DNA from: CAZGTQ01 sp964528575
Lineage (GTDB): Bacteria > Planctomycetota > UBA1135 > GCA-002686595
DNA: 40,506 bases
NCBI GenBank assembly: GCA_964528575.1
Contig: CAZGTQ010000238.1
Location: 1-40,506, forward strand
Direction of reading: 5' to 3'
The notes below the pieces were generated by a model. It was not told the origin of the DNA. It ran no database searches and saw only the letters and a program-made list of their open reading frames with translations. The translations under genes were made by a program, and so were the position numbers. Below, piece after piece: positions 7,474 to 15,881 of this stretch. Positions within the stretch are counted from its first letter, which is position 1, and every line of letters starts with the position of its first letter.

Positions 7474-8364
7474 TCATCCCTGCCCGAGACTGGAGAAGCG
7501 GGCGCGGTCGATCGGCGGATTCACCTGCGGCGTCTCGAGCGTCCAGGCCTTGACCGGCCGCTCGTGCACCACGTCCCGGAAGACGACCCGCGTCGGGAAC
7601 TTGATGCCTCCCAGGTCGACGTAGTCGCGCAGCTCCATCGAGCCGACGCGCATGAACGTCTTCATGTCGAACGTGTCGATCCGGTCGACGAGCCGCGTCG
7701 AGGGGTTGTAGAAGACCCGGAACGGCGAGTACACGTGGCGGTGGGGCGCGAACTCCATCCAGGTCGCCACGTACTCGATCAGCTCGCCGTCGCGGTGGCG
7801 ACGCTTGATGCCCTCGAACTTCATCTTCAGGTCCGGCGACGTCGGGCGGTAGAGCAGGTCGAGCAGCGCCAGGAACTGGCTCGCCTCGGCGCGCGAGCGG
7901 TCGACCAGGGTCTGGCGGACGAGGTTCTCCTCGTCGACGATCTCCTCCCCGTCCACCCAGACGCGCGCCTCGCCGGTCCCGCCGTCGTCGAGCCGAACGA
8001 GCTGCTTGCCGTTGTCCACCTCCTCGAGGCGCACCATCCGCGGATTGCCGCGCAGGAGCACCTCGACGTGCAGCGGCTGCGGGTCGACGATCTCCTTCCC
8101 GTCCGCGTCGAACGAGGACGGCTTCACGCTGAACTCGACGATCTCGAGGTCCTGGAGCGCCTCGCGGCCACCATGGGCATCCTCGTACAGCGCGATCAGC
8201 CGGTCCGCGTCGCGCACGGCGATCAGGCGCGGGGACTGCGCGTCGTCGCCGGTCGGCGGCGGCGGGTCCTGGGCGACGCGCGCCGGACCGGCGAACGCGG
8301 CGCCGACGGGCAGGGCGAGCGCGGCGAGGGCGAGCGCGGCGGGGGCGAAGAGGGATCGTTGCAT
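7474..8364 (-). CDS. secreted hypothetical protein, LolA/outer-membrane lipoprotein-sorting-like
   Basis: A 296-aa protein starting at the ATG at 8364, the first codon before a clear signal peptide (SLFAPAALALAALALPVGAAFA, cut after AFA). The mature chain starts with a helix (DADRLIALYEDAHGGREALQD), followed by beta strands in the order seen in LolA-like or 'outer-membrane lipoprotein carrier' folds: LEIVEFSVKPS, HVEVLLRGNPRMVRLEE, EARVWVDGEEIVDEE, VYSPFRVFYNPSTRLVDRIDTFD and LRDYVDLGGIKFPTRVVF. The last resembles the 'DYRDVGGVKFP' strand of such proteins. The call is from the pattern only. It is divergent from queG, with 131 bp between the two starts. No ribosome-binding site is obvious. A role in lipoprotein or lipid handling is possible but not shown. 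Confidence 0.65.
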   Translation of the reverse strand: MQRSLFAPAALALAALALPVGAAFAGPARVAQDPPPPTGDDAQSPRLIAVRDADRLIALYEDAHGGREALQDLEIVEFSVKPSSFDADGKEIVDPQPLHVEVLLRGNPRMVRLEEVDNGKQLVRLDDGGTGEARVWVDGEEIVDEENLVRQTLVDRSRAEASQFLALLDLLYRPTSPDLKMKFEGIKRRHRDGELIEYVATWMEFAPHRHVYSPFRVFYNPSTRLVDRIDTFDMKTFMRVGSMELRDYVDLGGIKFPTRVVFRDVVHERPVKAWTLETPQVNPPIDRARFSSLGQG

Positions 8365-8495
8365 GATGGATCGAGCTCGAGAGCGGCGAGGTCGGACGCG
8401 CGCGGGCCGGCGTGTCCGAACGGGCATGGTAGCGGCTGGGGCGATGCGCGACAGCGCGTACGATCGCGGCCTGGCGGCGTGAGCGCGGGGTCGGC

Positions 8496-9632
8496 ATGAG
8501 GGACGCCGCGCGCGCCCTGGAGCTGGCCCACGAGGTCGGCTTCGACCTGGCCGGGGTGGCTCCGCTGCGCCCCCCCGCCGCCGCCGAGCGCTTCCGCCGG
8601 TGGCTGGCCGACGGCTACCACGCCGACATGGGCTGGCTCGCGCGCAACGCGGAGCGGATCGCCGACCCGCGCCGGGTGCTGCCCGAGGGGCGCAGCCTGC
8701 TCGTCGTGGGCCTGGGACACGCGCGGCCCGCGGTCGAGCTCGCCGACGGGGCTCGGGTGGCGCGCTACGCAACCGGCCGCGACTACCACAACGTCATCGG
8801 GCGCCTCCTGCGCAAGCTGGCGCGGGCGCTCGAGCGGGAGGGGCTCGTGCGGAGCTGGCGCGCGGTCGTCGATGCGGGGCCGCTGCTCGAGCGCTCGCAC
8901 GCCGCGGAGGCCGGCCTGGGCTTCGAGTCCAAGGCGGCGAACCTCCTCGAGCGGCGGTTCGGGCCCTGGTTCTTCCTCGCCGAGCTGCTGCTCGACGCGG
9001 AGCTCGAGCCGACGCCCGGCCCCGCGCCCGGCTCCTGCGGCACGTGCACGGCCTGCCTCGACGCGTGCCCGACCGCAGCGATCGTCGCGCCCGGCCGCGT
9101 CGACTCGAACCGCTGCATCAGCTACCACACGATCGAGAACCGCGGTGCGGTCCCGGCGGAGCTGCACGCGGACCACGACGCGTGGGTCTTCGGCTGCGAC
9201 GTCTGCTCCGAGGTCTGCCCGTGGGGCCGCTCTGCGCCGGCCGCGGACGGCCCGGACGCGGGCTCCGGCCGCTTCGGCACGCACCCGGCCGTCGCGGGCG
9301 GCCGCCTCGTCGACTGGCTGGGAGAGCGCGACGACGCGCGCTTCCGGGCGCGGCACGAGGGCTCGCCGCTGCGCCGCGCGCGCCGGGAGGGGCTCGCGCG
9401 CAACGCCGCGATCGCCCTGGGGGCGCGTCCGTCCGAGGCGGGCGGCGCGGCGCTGCGGGACGCGCTCCAGCACGATCCGGCGGCGCAGGTGCGCGAGGCG
9501 GCCGGCTGGTCGCTCGCGCGCGCTCACGCGCGCGACGCGGGCGTGCGGGACGCGCTCGAGCGCGCGCTCGGACGGGAGACCGATCCGGCGGCGCGCGCGG
9601 GCCTGCGGGCCGCGCTGGACGCGTCCATCTAG
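8496..9632 (+). CDS. queG: epoxyqueuosine reductase (cobalamin-dependent, 4Fe-4S)
   Basis: Performs the last step of queuosine synthesis, reducing epoxyqueuosine in tRNA (positions 34 of GUN anticodons). The 378-aa protein matches QueG. The N-terminal cobalamin-binding part has GFDLAGVAPL, DMGWLARNAERIADPRRVLP, LLVVGLGHA and YATGRDYHNVIGRLLRKL, followed by DAGPLLERSHAAEAGLGF. Eight cysteines form two ferredoxin-like sites: Cys181, 184, 187, 191 (CGTCTACLDACP), Cys207 (NRCISYH), and Cys234, 237, 241 (FGCDVCSEVCPW). The C-terminal 90 residues are HEAT-like. The segment corresponding to GWIGKNTxLI in other QueGs reads GFESKAANLLERRFGPWFF here, a mild divergence that keeps the Lys. The ATG at 8496 is the first sensible start. 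The other queuosine gene found here, queA, is about 9 kb away on the opposite strand. Confidence 0.93.
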   Translation: MRDAARALELAHEVGFDLAGVAPLRPPAAAERFRRWLADGYHADMGWLARNAERIADPRRVLPEGRSLLVVGLGHARPAVELADGARVARYATGRDYHNVIGRLLRKLARALEREGLVRSWRAVVDAGPLLERSHAAEAGLGFESKAANLLERRFGPWFFLAELLLDAELEPTPGPAPGSCGTCTACLDACPTAAIVAPGRVDSNRCISYHTIENRGAVPAELHADHDAWVFGCDVCSEVCPWGRSAPAADGPDAGSGRFGTHPAVAGGRLVDWLGERDDARFRARHEGSPLRRARREGLARNAAIALGARPSEAGGAALRDALQHDPAAQVREAAGWSLARAHARDAGVRDALERALGRETDPAARAGLRAALDASI

Positions 9633-9945
9633 ATCGACACGTTCCGCGGATGCGACGCGGGGTCGCGGGCACGCCCCAGGGCCCGGGAGAGCGGTTCGAG
9701 GGCGCTCGCAGCCCGCGCGCGGCCCCGCGCCGTACCCCGAGAAGGAAATCGCGTCGATTCGATTGAACATCGCCCAGCCGCCGCCGCGCCGCGCCGCGAA
9801 GGCCCCGCTGAGGCGCCAAGTCCCGATGGCGTCCGGCGTTACGGCGTTCGCCGCGCTTTCCGGACGCACCTGGCAACGTCCTTGCTCCTTGCGTCGCACC
9901 GGCCACCGACGCCCGAAGGCCGCGCGAACGGAGGAATACGACTCG
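9633..9945. other. 313-bp gap between queG and the zinc-ribbon gene; nested inverted repeat
   Basis: No ORF with convincing coding character is seen. The notable element is a nested palindrome at 9829-9867: arms GCGTCCGG and CCGGACGC enclose an inner hairpin CGGC-GTTC-GCCG at 9842-9853. It lies about 80 nt upstream of the zinc-ribbon ATG and so may be in its leader or promoter. A less GC-rich patch at 9745-9775 could hold a promoter, but I cannot define its boxes. Confidence 0.5.
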
Positions 9946-10164
9946 ATGGACATCCCGGACTTCTACAGCGACCGCAAGTACTGCACGCACTGCCGCCAGT
10001 ACGTCCCGTACCTGATGAGCACCGAGCACTCGTTCTGCGCGCACTGCGGCAACGAAGTCCGCCTGTTCTCCGACGCCGACTGGGAGGCGTTCAACGCCTC
10101 GATCAAAGACCGCCGCCCGCGCGGCGGCCGGCGTCGCAAGAAAGAGGACAAAGAGTCCGCCTGA
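9946..10164 (+). CDS. small zinc-ribbon protein
   Basis: A 72-aa protein with two CxxC knuckles, Cys13/Cys16 (CTHC) and Cys31/Cys34 (CAHC), spaced as in a single zinc ribbon. An acidic/aromatic segment (VRLFSDADWEAFN) follows and then a very basic tail (RRPRGGRRRKKEDKE) that could bind nucleic acid. The start is supported by GGAGGA about 10 nt upstream of the ATG and by the shared aromatic N-terminus MDIPDFYSDRKY. Small proteins of this form are common in planctomycetes, in my experience, without a known function. A strong hairpin follows the gene after about 160 bp. It is probably monocistronic. RNA polymerase or ribosome association is only a guess. Confidence 0.8.
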   Translation: MDIPDFYSDRKYCTHCRQYVPYLMSTEHSFCAHCGNEVRLFSDADWEAFNASIKDRRPRGGRRRKKEDKESA

Positions 10165-10325
10165 CCCGACCACGCACCGCGATCGCGGTGCGACGCTCCC
10201 CTCTCTTCTCCCCTTCGAATCGACCCGGCTCGACTCGAACCCCGGCGCGCTGCACGGCGCGCCACGGACTGCTGACCCTCCCTGACTCCGGGCAACGGGC
10301 GCCCTCCCTCGTCCACCGCCTACCC

Positions 10326-10359
10326 GGGCCCGGCCGCCGAACCCACGACGGCCGGGCCC
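10326..10359 (+). terminator. GC hairpin followed by pyrimidine tract, probable terminator
   Basis: An 11-bp perfect stem (arm GGGCCCGGCCG at 10326-10336 and its complement at 10349-10359) has a 12-nt loop and is followed by TCCTCTCT. It lies 162 bp past the zinc-ribbon stop, between convergent genes. Confidence 0.6.
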
Positions 10360-10510
10360 TCCTCTCTGGCTCACTCTTCGTTCGTGCGGCGCACGCAACC
10401 GATCGCGCGCCGCGCCGGTCGCAAGGGCGGAGGGTGGGGGTGGCGGGCCCGCGCGCGCGCGCAGCCACCTGATCGAGGAGGTCGCCCTCGCTTCGCCCGA
10501 CCGGGCCAGC

Positions 10511-10552
10511 CTGAATCAGACGGGCTGAATCAGACGGCCTGAATCAGACGGG
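10511..10552. repeat. 14-bp tandem array, 3 units, intergenic
   Basis: CTGAATCAGACGGG occurs three times head to tail, the middle copy with one change in the last base. It lies 17 bp past the stop of the TPR gene. The unit length is not a multiple of three and the sequence is less GC-rich than its surroundings. Confidence 0.93.
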
Positions 10553-10568
10553 CTAGCATCGAGGCGAC

Positions 10569-11828
10569 TCAGCGGCCGTCGTCGCCCTCGCCCTCGCCCT
10601 CGTCCTGGCCCGCATAGCGCAAGTAGCGCTCGCCGGCGCGGATCTCCGCGTCGCGGTCGCCGATGCGCGCGTAGAACTCGCGCAACCGATCCCACGTGCG
10701 CGCCTCGTGCGGGCACGCGAGCTCGAGCGCGCGCGCCGCCGCGCGGGCGCCGTCCAGGTCGCCGGTCCCGACGAGCACGTCGAGCACGTGGATGCGCGCC
10801 TCGACCTCCTCGACCTCGGGCGGTCGCGCGAAGAGCGTCCGCTCGAGCGCCTCCCGCACGCCGTCGCGGTCGCCGAGCTCGCGGTACAGCTCGACGAGCT
10901 GCAGCGCGAGCCCGAAGTCGCGCGGCTCGAACAGCAGCCGTCCCTCGACGTTGCGGATGTCCTGCACGAGCCGATCGACCTCGCGCCAGCGCTCCTGCGC
11001 CGCGCGCGCCTCCTCGTCGCGACCGAGCTCGAACAGGATCCGGAACGTGAGGAACCACACGCGCGGCGTGTACGGGTCGTGCTCGCGCGAACGCTCGATC
11101 GCCGCGAGCGCCTCCTCGAGCTCCCCGCGGTCGTAGCGGATCTGCGCGATCCACCCCAGCGCGTCCGCGTGGTGAGGACGAAGCTCGACGACGCGGCCGA
11201 GCACCTCGAGCGCGCGCTCCTCGTCACCGAGCCGCATGTGCGCGAGCCCCAGCCCGCGCAGCGCCTCGACGCTGTCGCCCGCGAGCGCGCCGAGGAGACG
11301 CTCGTAGTGGTCGCGCGCCTCGGCGTAGCGGCCCAGGCTGTAGTACGCGTGGCCGAGCGCCTGCGTCCGCCACACCTGGCTCGGCGCGACCTCGACGAAG
11401 CGCTCCAGCGCGACGATCGTGTCGCCGTAGCGGCGCAACCGGAAGTACGTCGTGCCGAGCAGCAGGAGCGCGGGCGGCGCGTCGGGCTCGCCGTCGAGCA
11501 CCGCGTAGAGGCGCTCGAGCGCGCGCGGGAAGTCGCCGGCGACGTAGGCGGCCTCGGCCTGCCCGTACGCCGCCAACCGCTCCGGCGCGATCGAGCCGAG
11601 GACGGCGCGCGTCGTCTCGGGCTCGAACGCGCCCGCCCAACGCCCCGGCTCCGCGCGCGGCAGGTCCTCCGGCCGGCGGTCGAGGATCGGACGCACCGCC
11701 TCGTCGAAGAGCGGCTCGTCGAGGACCGGCTCATCGGCCGCGCCGCCCTCCTGCGCGAGCGCGAGAGCGGGCGCGAGGCCGGGCGCGGGCGCCGCGAGCA
11801 GCGCGAGCAGCGCGACGGCCGCTCTCAT
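10569..11828 (-). CDS. secreted tetratricopeptide-repeat protein
   Basis: A 419-aa protein with a signal peptide (RAAVALLALLAAPAPGLAPALALAQ). It then carries at least six TPR-type helical hairpins through residues 80-400, for example YGQAEAAYVAGDFPRALERL, LLLGTTYFRLRRYGDTIVAL, ALGHAYYSLGRYAEARDHYE and GLAHMRLGDEERALEVLG. TPRs serve protein-protein binding; the location is periplasmic or extracellular. The C-terminus is acidic (EGEGEGDDGR). The ATG at 11828 overlaps the stop of the FG-GAP gene by 4 nt (ATGA), fixing the start. Pairs of CRTAC1-type and TPR proteins in one operon recur in planctomycetes and related bacteria, but I know of no established function for the pair. The 14-bp array follows the stop codon. 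Confidence 0.82.
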   Translation of the reverse strand: MRAAVALLALLAAPAPGLAPALALAQEGGAADEPVLDEPLFDEAVRPILDRRPEDLPRAEPGRWAGAFEPETTRAVLGSIAPERLAAYGQAEAAYVAGDFPRALERLYAVLDGEPDAPPALLLLGTTYFRLRRYGDTIVALERFVEVAPSQVWRTQALGHAYYSLGRYAEARDHYERLLGALAGDSVEALRGLGLAHMRLGDEERALEVLGRVVELRPHHADALGWIAQIRYDRGELEEALAAIERSREHDPYTPRVWFLTFRILFELGRDEEARAAQERWREVDRLVQDIRNVEGRLLFEPRDFGLALQLVELYRELGDRDGVREALERTLFARPPEVEEVEARIHVLDVLVGTGDLDGARAAARALELACPHEARTWDRLREFYARIGDRDAEIRAGERYLRYAGQDEGEGEGDDGR

Positions 11829-13633
11829 TCGCCTTCCTCGGCCGGCGCGGGCTCTTCGACGACGAGCACGCGGTCGACCGCGACGTCCTCGAGCGTCTGC
11901 ACCGTGCCCGAGGGCCAGCGCACCACGAGCTTGGTCAACCGCTCGGCCGGTCCGAGGCCGAAGTGCGCCTCGGCCGGGAGCGCGGCGTGGAAGCCCCCCG
12001 CGGTGCGCACTTCCTCGCGCCGCGCGCCGCCCTCCCACACCGCCTCGACGCGCGCGCCGATGCCCTGCGTGTTGGTCCCGCGGCCGCGCAGACGCACGCG
12101 CAGCCAGTGGCCGCTCGCGCCGCGGTTCTCGAGCACGCGCACCGGCCCGTCGATGTCGAGCGCGACGAGATCGAGGTCGCCGTCGCCGTCGAGGTCGGCC
12201 GCAGCGCCGGCGCGCGTCACGCTCGGCGGCCCGTCGCTGAGCGGCTCGAGCGTGAAGCGCTCGCCCCCGTTGCGGAACAGGAAGTCGGGCTGCGCGTAGG
12301 TCGTGTCCGTCCCGGGCGCGTCCGCCTGCGGGTAGACGTGGCCGTTGAGGACGTACAGGTCGAGGTCGGCGTCGTGGTCGAAGTCGTGCGCGCCCGCGCC
12401 CCAGCCGAGGTACGGCAGGCTCGCCACGCCGCCGAGGCCGAGCCGGTCCGCGCGGTGGCGGAACGTGCGCCCCTTCACCGACACGTAGCACGCGTTGTCC
12501 TCGCCCGAGAAGTTCGTCACGAACAAGTCGGGGTACGCGTCGCCCGCGAAGTCGCCGCACGCGATGCCCATCCCCGCCTGCTCCTTGCCCCACTCGTCGT
12601 GCGCGATCCCCAGCCGCACGCCGACCTCCTCGAACGTGCCGTCGCCCTCGTTGCGCCACATGTGGTTCGGCGTCGAGTCGTTGGTGACGTACAGATCGGT
12701 GTCGCCGTCGTCGTCGAAGTCGAGCGTCATGATCCCGAGCCCGAACCCGGCGTGCGCCGGCCGAAAGCCCGCCTCGGCCGTGCGCTCGACGAACGTCCCG
12801 TCGCCGCGGCCGCGGTAGAGCTGGTCGTGCACCGCGATCATCCCTTCGGGCCCGCACATCACCGCGTGCCCCTTCCAGCGGCACGTCCCGGCGGTGCGCG
12901 AGGCGATCTCGGCGGGATCGAACGAGAGGTAGTTGACGACGGCGAGGTCGAGGTGGCCGTCGCGGTCGTAGTCGCAGAGCGCCGCGCTCGTTCCCCAGCG
13001 CGCGCCCTCGAGCCCCGCGCTCGCGCCCAGCTCGCGCAGCCCCGCGCCGCCCTCGTTGAGGAGCACGCGGTCGGGCCCCCACTCGGTGATCACGAGGTCG
13101 AGGTGCCCGTCGCCGTTCAGGTCCCCCGCCGCGCCGCCCATGCCCCAGCGCCCGCCGGCGATGCGCCAGCTCGGCCCGCCCTCCGCGGCGCTCTCGGCGG
13201 CGGCCGGGCGCATGTGCCCGTCGCCGCGGTTGAGGAAGAGCCGCGGCGGCAGCCCGGGCTCGCCCGCGCGCACACGCTCGAGCGTCGACCCGTCGATCAC
13301 GACCAAGTCGATCGAGCCTTCCCCGTCGAAGTCGCCGAGCACGAGCCCGCCGCCGTTCACCTCGACGATGTAGTCCTTCTCGCGCGAGCCGCACGTCGTC
13401 GCGACGCCGGGCAGGAGCTCGGAGCCGCGCTCGACGAACAGCGGCGGAGCGGGAGCGCGCGGCGCCGCCGGCACCGCGCCGCCTTGCACAGCGTCGTCTT
13501 GCACAGCGCCGTTCGGCACAGCGCCGGTCTGCGCGGCGGCGAGCACGGCGAGCACGGACCAGAAGGCGGGACGCAGCGCGCAGCGGATCGAGGCGTCGCG
13601 AATCGAGCCGCTGCGGTTCGAGGAGGGAGCCAT
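11825..13633 (-). CDS. CRTAC1-like secreted FG-GAP/VCBS repeat protein with C-terminal ASPIC/UnbV domain
   Basis: A 602-aa exported protein. After a signal segment (ALRPAFWSVLAVLAAAQ) comes a 15-bp-repeat-encoded linker, then a beta-propeller of FG-GAP/VCBS repeats. These contain calcium-binding loops of the DxDxDGxxD kind: DFDDDGDTDLYV, DFDHDADLDLYV and DLDGDGDLDLVAL. The last 100 residues match the ASPIC/UnbV domain (NTQGIGARVEAVWEGG, GGFHAALPAEAHFGLGPAE, LVVRWPSGTVQTLEDVAVD). These domains bind calcium and are extracellular; the substrate is unknown. I chose the ATG at 13633 (MAPSSNRSGS) because the TTG at 13669 adds only an Arg-rich stretch. It overlaps the TPR gene, so the two products are probably made together. 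Confidence 0.88.
   Translation of the reverse strand: MAPSSNRSGSIRDASIRCALRPAFWSVLAVLAAAQTGAVPNGAVQDDAVQGGAVPAAPRAPAPPLFVERGSELLPGVATTCGSREKDYIVEVNGGGLVLGDFDGEGSIDLVVIDGSTLERVRAGEPGLPPRLFLNRGDGHMRPAAAESAAEGGPSWRIAGGRWGMGGAAGDLNGDGHLDLVITEWGPDRVLLNEGGAGLRELGASAGLEGARWGTSAALCDYDRDGHLDLAVVNYLSFDPAEIASRTAGTCRWKGHAVMCGPEGMIAVHDQLYRGRGDGTFVERTAEAGFRPAHAGFGLGIMTLDFDDDGDTDLYVTNDSTPNHMWRNEGDGTFEEVGVRLGIAHDEWGKEQAGMGIACGDFAGDAYPDLFVTNFSGEDNACYVSVKGRTFRHRADRLGLGGVASLPYLGWGAGAHDFDHDADLDLYVLNGHVYPQADAPGTDTTYAQPDFLFRNGGERFTLEPLSDGPPSVTRAGAAADLDGDGDLDLVALDIDGPVRVLENRGASGHWLRVRLRGRGTNTQGIGARVEAVWEGGARREEVRTAGGFHAALPAEAHFGLGPAERLTKLVVRWPSGTVQTLEDVAVDRVLVVEEPAPAEEGE
13469..13528 (-). repeat. 15-bp in-frame tandem array, 4 units
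   Basis: Four 15-bp units with core TTGCACAGCGCCGTC or variants encode GAVPN, GAVQD, DAVQG and GAVPA-like peptides, between the signal peptide and the propeller of the CRTAC1-like protein. Divergence is moderate. Confidence 0.85.
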
Positions 13634-13675
13634 CGCGACCAGTGTCGTCCGCGGGCGCCGCGCGTCCAACCCCCA

Positions 13676-13702
13676 CGGTCCCCGGCCGCACGCCGGGGAC
13701 CG
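13676..13702 (-). terminator. hairpin terminator of the downstream FG-GAP gene
   Basis: An 11-bp perfect stem (arm CGGTCCCCGGC at 13676-13686 and its complement at 13692-13702) with a 5-nt loop starts 10 bp past the stop of the 13713-15881 gene. It separates this gene from the CRTAC1/TPR operon. No U-tract follows. Confidence 0.75.
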
Positions 13703-13712
13703 CGGGAGACGA

Positions 13713-15881
13713 TCACTCGCAGATCGTCAGCTCGAGCCCGTTCGAGAGCGCAAAGCCCTGCGGCTGGCCCGCGTCCGGCGCGATCGACTGGAAGTACGCC
13801 TTGACGTACGCGAGGTTCGGGTTGAGCGGGATCGGGAAGAACGCCGTGCCGGTGCCGCCGGACACGGGGTCGGCCGAGACCGTGTAGAGCAGGAACGGGT
13901 CGACGAGCGCGACCCCGCCGAGGTACGGGATGCTCGCTTTGCCGAAGGAGAGGACCGTCACGACGACGGCTCCCGGGACGTTCTGGCTCTTGATCTCCGC
14001 CGTCTGGCCGAGGCTCGGCTTCGATCCGCTGAGGGCGATCAGGTTCACGGGCGACGCGCCGACGTCGTACTTGCGGAAGCCGCAGATCGGCACGCGCCGC
14101 GGCGTCGTGACGGTCGTGTTCCCGGCGATGTCGACGAAGCGCATCTCGTAGCAGATCTCCGCTTCAAGGTCGCCCGTCGTGTCCGCCATCGCGAAGCGGC
14201 GGATGCCGCCGCCCGTGTACGTCACCTGCGCGTCGCTCGGCGTGCCGCTCACGACGACCTGCGCCACGCCCGCTCCGCCGACGGCGTCCGCGTACGTGTA
14301 CGTGCCGGGGCTGACGAACGTGTAGCTGAACGTCCCGCCGGGCGAGAGCGAGCCCGAGTCGAACGGATAGAGCGCCGTCGAGCTGACGACCGAGTGCGCT
14401 GCCGCGTCCTGGTTGGTCCACGTGACCGTCGTGCCGACGTTCACGTTCAGCGAGGCGTTCGAGAACGCGCCGGCGTTGACGTCGATCGCGCCGCTCTGGA
14501 ACGACGTGTTGATCACGTACACGCCGCTCGCGGTGATCCAGTCGTTGCCGTCGTCCAGCGCTTGGTCCTGGACGTGCACGCGCACGACGTACTCGCTGTC
14601 GTCGAGCGGCGGAAGCGTCTCCTCGCGCAAGATCCGCGGCGGGATCGAGTCGGCCGCGCCGGTGTTGCGGTAGACCTTGTTCGCCCACTGAGCCGAGTTC
14701 GACTCGCCCTGCGCGGTGATGATGTCGTAAGCACCGTCGCCCGTGACGTCCGCGACGGCGAGGTCGAGCGTCGAGTCGTTCGTCGACTGGATCACGTTCC
14801 CGAGCTCGGTGAAGTTCATCCCGCCGTCGTTGCGGAACACCTTCTCCGTGCTGCCGAGCGAGCCGACGAGCGGATCGAGGTCCCCGTCGTTGTCGTAGTC
14901 GAGGAACGCGATCTCGTTGTCGTCGTCGCCGCTGCTCTCGACGAACTTCGTGAAGCCGAGCGAGCCGCTCGGCACGAAGTCGTTGCGCATCGCGCCCTCG
15001 GAGAACGACTGGATGCTGACGAGGAACAGGTCGACGTCGGAGTCGCCGTCGAGGTCGGCGACGTCGCCCTCGTACACGCTCGACGAGGAGGACGGCAGGA
15101 TGCTCGACGCGTCCGTGTAATTGCCCCGCCCGTCGTTGAGCATCAGGTAGTGGTTGCCGCCCGAGTTGTTCGCGCGGTTCGGCCCGAAGAAGTCCAGGTC
15201 GAAGTCGCCGTCGAGGTCGACGAGCTGGACGTCCATGTGCGCGCTCTTCGTCGGCGGGTTCCAACCCGAAGGACCCGCCTCGCTGAAGAAGCCGGCGCCG
15301 TCGTTGAAGTACAGCCGCGTCTTCGCGCCCGAGCCTCCGAGATAGCTGTTGCCCGAGTCGCAGATCATCGCGTCGAGGTCGCCGTCGTTGTCGACGTCGC
15401 CGAACTGCGCGCTCGCCGAGCTCAGGCTCTCGGTCAGCCCGCGCGCCGCGTCCTCGCGCAGGAAAGAGCCGGGGTTCGACGCGCCGCGGTTCACGTACAG
15501 GAACGGCGGGTCGCTGTTGAACCCGTTCGCGAAGAGCGCGTCGATCCAGCCGTCGTTCTGGATGTCGCCCGACGCGACGCCGCGTGCGTGCGAGAGGTTG
15601 ACGCCGAGCCGCGCCACGCTCTCGTCGGCGAAGTTGCCGACGCCGATCTCGAGACGGTTGATCACGAGCACGTTCTGGCGCTGCGTCCCGGGGCTCGAGA
15701 ACCCCTCGCCGTCGGCGAAGAAGAGGTCGAGGTCGCCGTCGTTGTCGACGTCGGCGGGCTCGACGCCCTCGGTCCAGCGCGCCGTGCCGGGGATCCAACC
15801 GTTCTCGCGAACGAACTGCTGCGCGTACGACGTCGCGGGGCCGGCGGCGAGAACCGCGGCGAGGAGCAAGGCTCGGGGCAT
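13713..15881 (-). CDS. secreted FG-GAP/VCBS protein with inserted degenerate cupredoxin module
   Basis: A 722-aa protein starting at the ATG at 15881, directly before a signal peptide (PRALLLAAVLAAGPATSYAQQ). Residues about 25-400 are FG-GAP/VCBS repeats with many DxDxDGD loops (DVDNDGDLDLFF, DVDNDGDLDAMI, DLDGDFDLDFFG, DYDNDGDLDPLV). A cupredoxin-like module sits around residues 465-560: GTTVTWTNQDAAAHSVVSS, then FDSGSLSPGGTFSYTF, then SPGTYTYADAVGGAG. In copper-binding members the last strand has C-x-n-H-x-n-M. Here only the first His is left, so copper binding is unlikely. The C-terminal 100 residues, ending in QGFALSNGLELTICE, match a terminal module I associate with planctomycete secreted proteins. 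GAGAGA upstream is a usable ribosome-binding site. Confidence 0.85.
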   Translation of the reverse strand: MPRALLLAAVLAAGPATSYAQQFVRENGWIPGTARWTEGVEPADVDNDGDLDLFFADGEGFSSPGTQRQNVLVINRLEIGVGNFADESVARLGVNLSHARGVASGDIQNDGWIDALFANGFNSDPPFLYVNRGASNPGSFLREDAARGLTESLSSASAQFGDVDNDGDLDAMICDSGNSYLGGSGAKTRLYFNDGAGFFSEAGPSGWNPPTKSAHMDVQLVDLDGDFDLDFFGPNRANNSGGNHYLMLNDGRGNYTDASSILPSSSSSVYEGDVADLDGDSDVDLFLVSIQSFSEGAMRNDFVPSGSLGFTKFVESSGDDDNEIAFLDYDNDGDLDPLVGSLGSTEKVFRNDGGMNFTELGNVIQSTNDSTLDLAVADVTGDGAYDIITAQGESNSAQWANKVYRNTGAADSIPPRILREETLPPLDDSEYVVRVHVQDQALDDGNDWITASGVYVINTSFQSGAIDVNAGAFSNASLNVNVGTTVTWTNQDAAAHSVVSSTALYPFDSGSLSPGGTFSYTFVSPGTYTYADAVGGAGVAQVVVSGTPSDAQVTYTGGGIRRFAMADTTGDLEAEICYEMRFVDIAGNTTVTTPRRVPICGFRKYDVGASPVNLIALSGSKPSLGQTAEIKSQNVPGAVVVTVLSFGKASIPYLGGVALVDPFLLYTVSADPVSGGTGTAFFPIPLNPNLAYVKAYFQSIAPDAGQPQGFALSNGLELTICE

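Larger units (their letters stand above)
10165..10568. other. 404-bp gap between convergent zinc-ribbon and TPR genes
   Basis: This gap holds an 18-bp perfect palindrome at 10174-10191 (GCACCGC-GATC-GCGGTGC) 10 bp after the zinc-ribbon stop, a strong hairpin at 10326-10359 listed as a terminator, and a 14-bp triple tandem repeat at 10511-10552. I see no gene or tRNA in the remainder. Confidence 0.6.

Noticed and set aside
10174..10191. 18-bp perfect palindrome after the zinc-ribbon gene as a transcription-factor operator
   Set aside because: It lies downstream of one gene and far from any start. It may simply be part of a terminator or a chance GC palindrome, so it is noted only in the gap entry.
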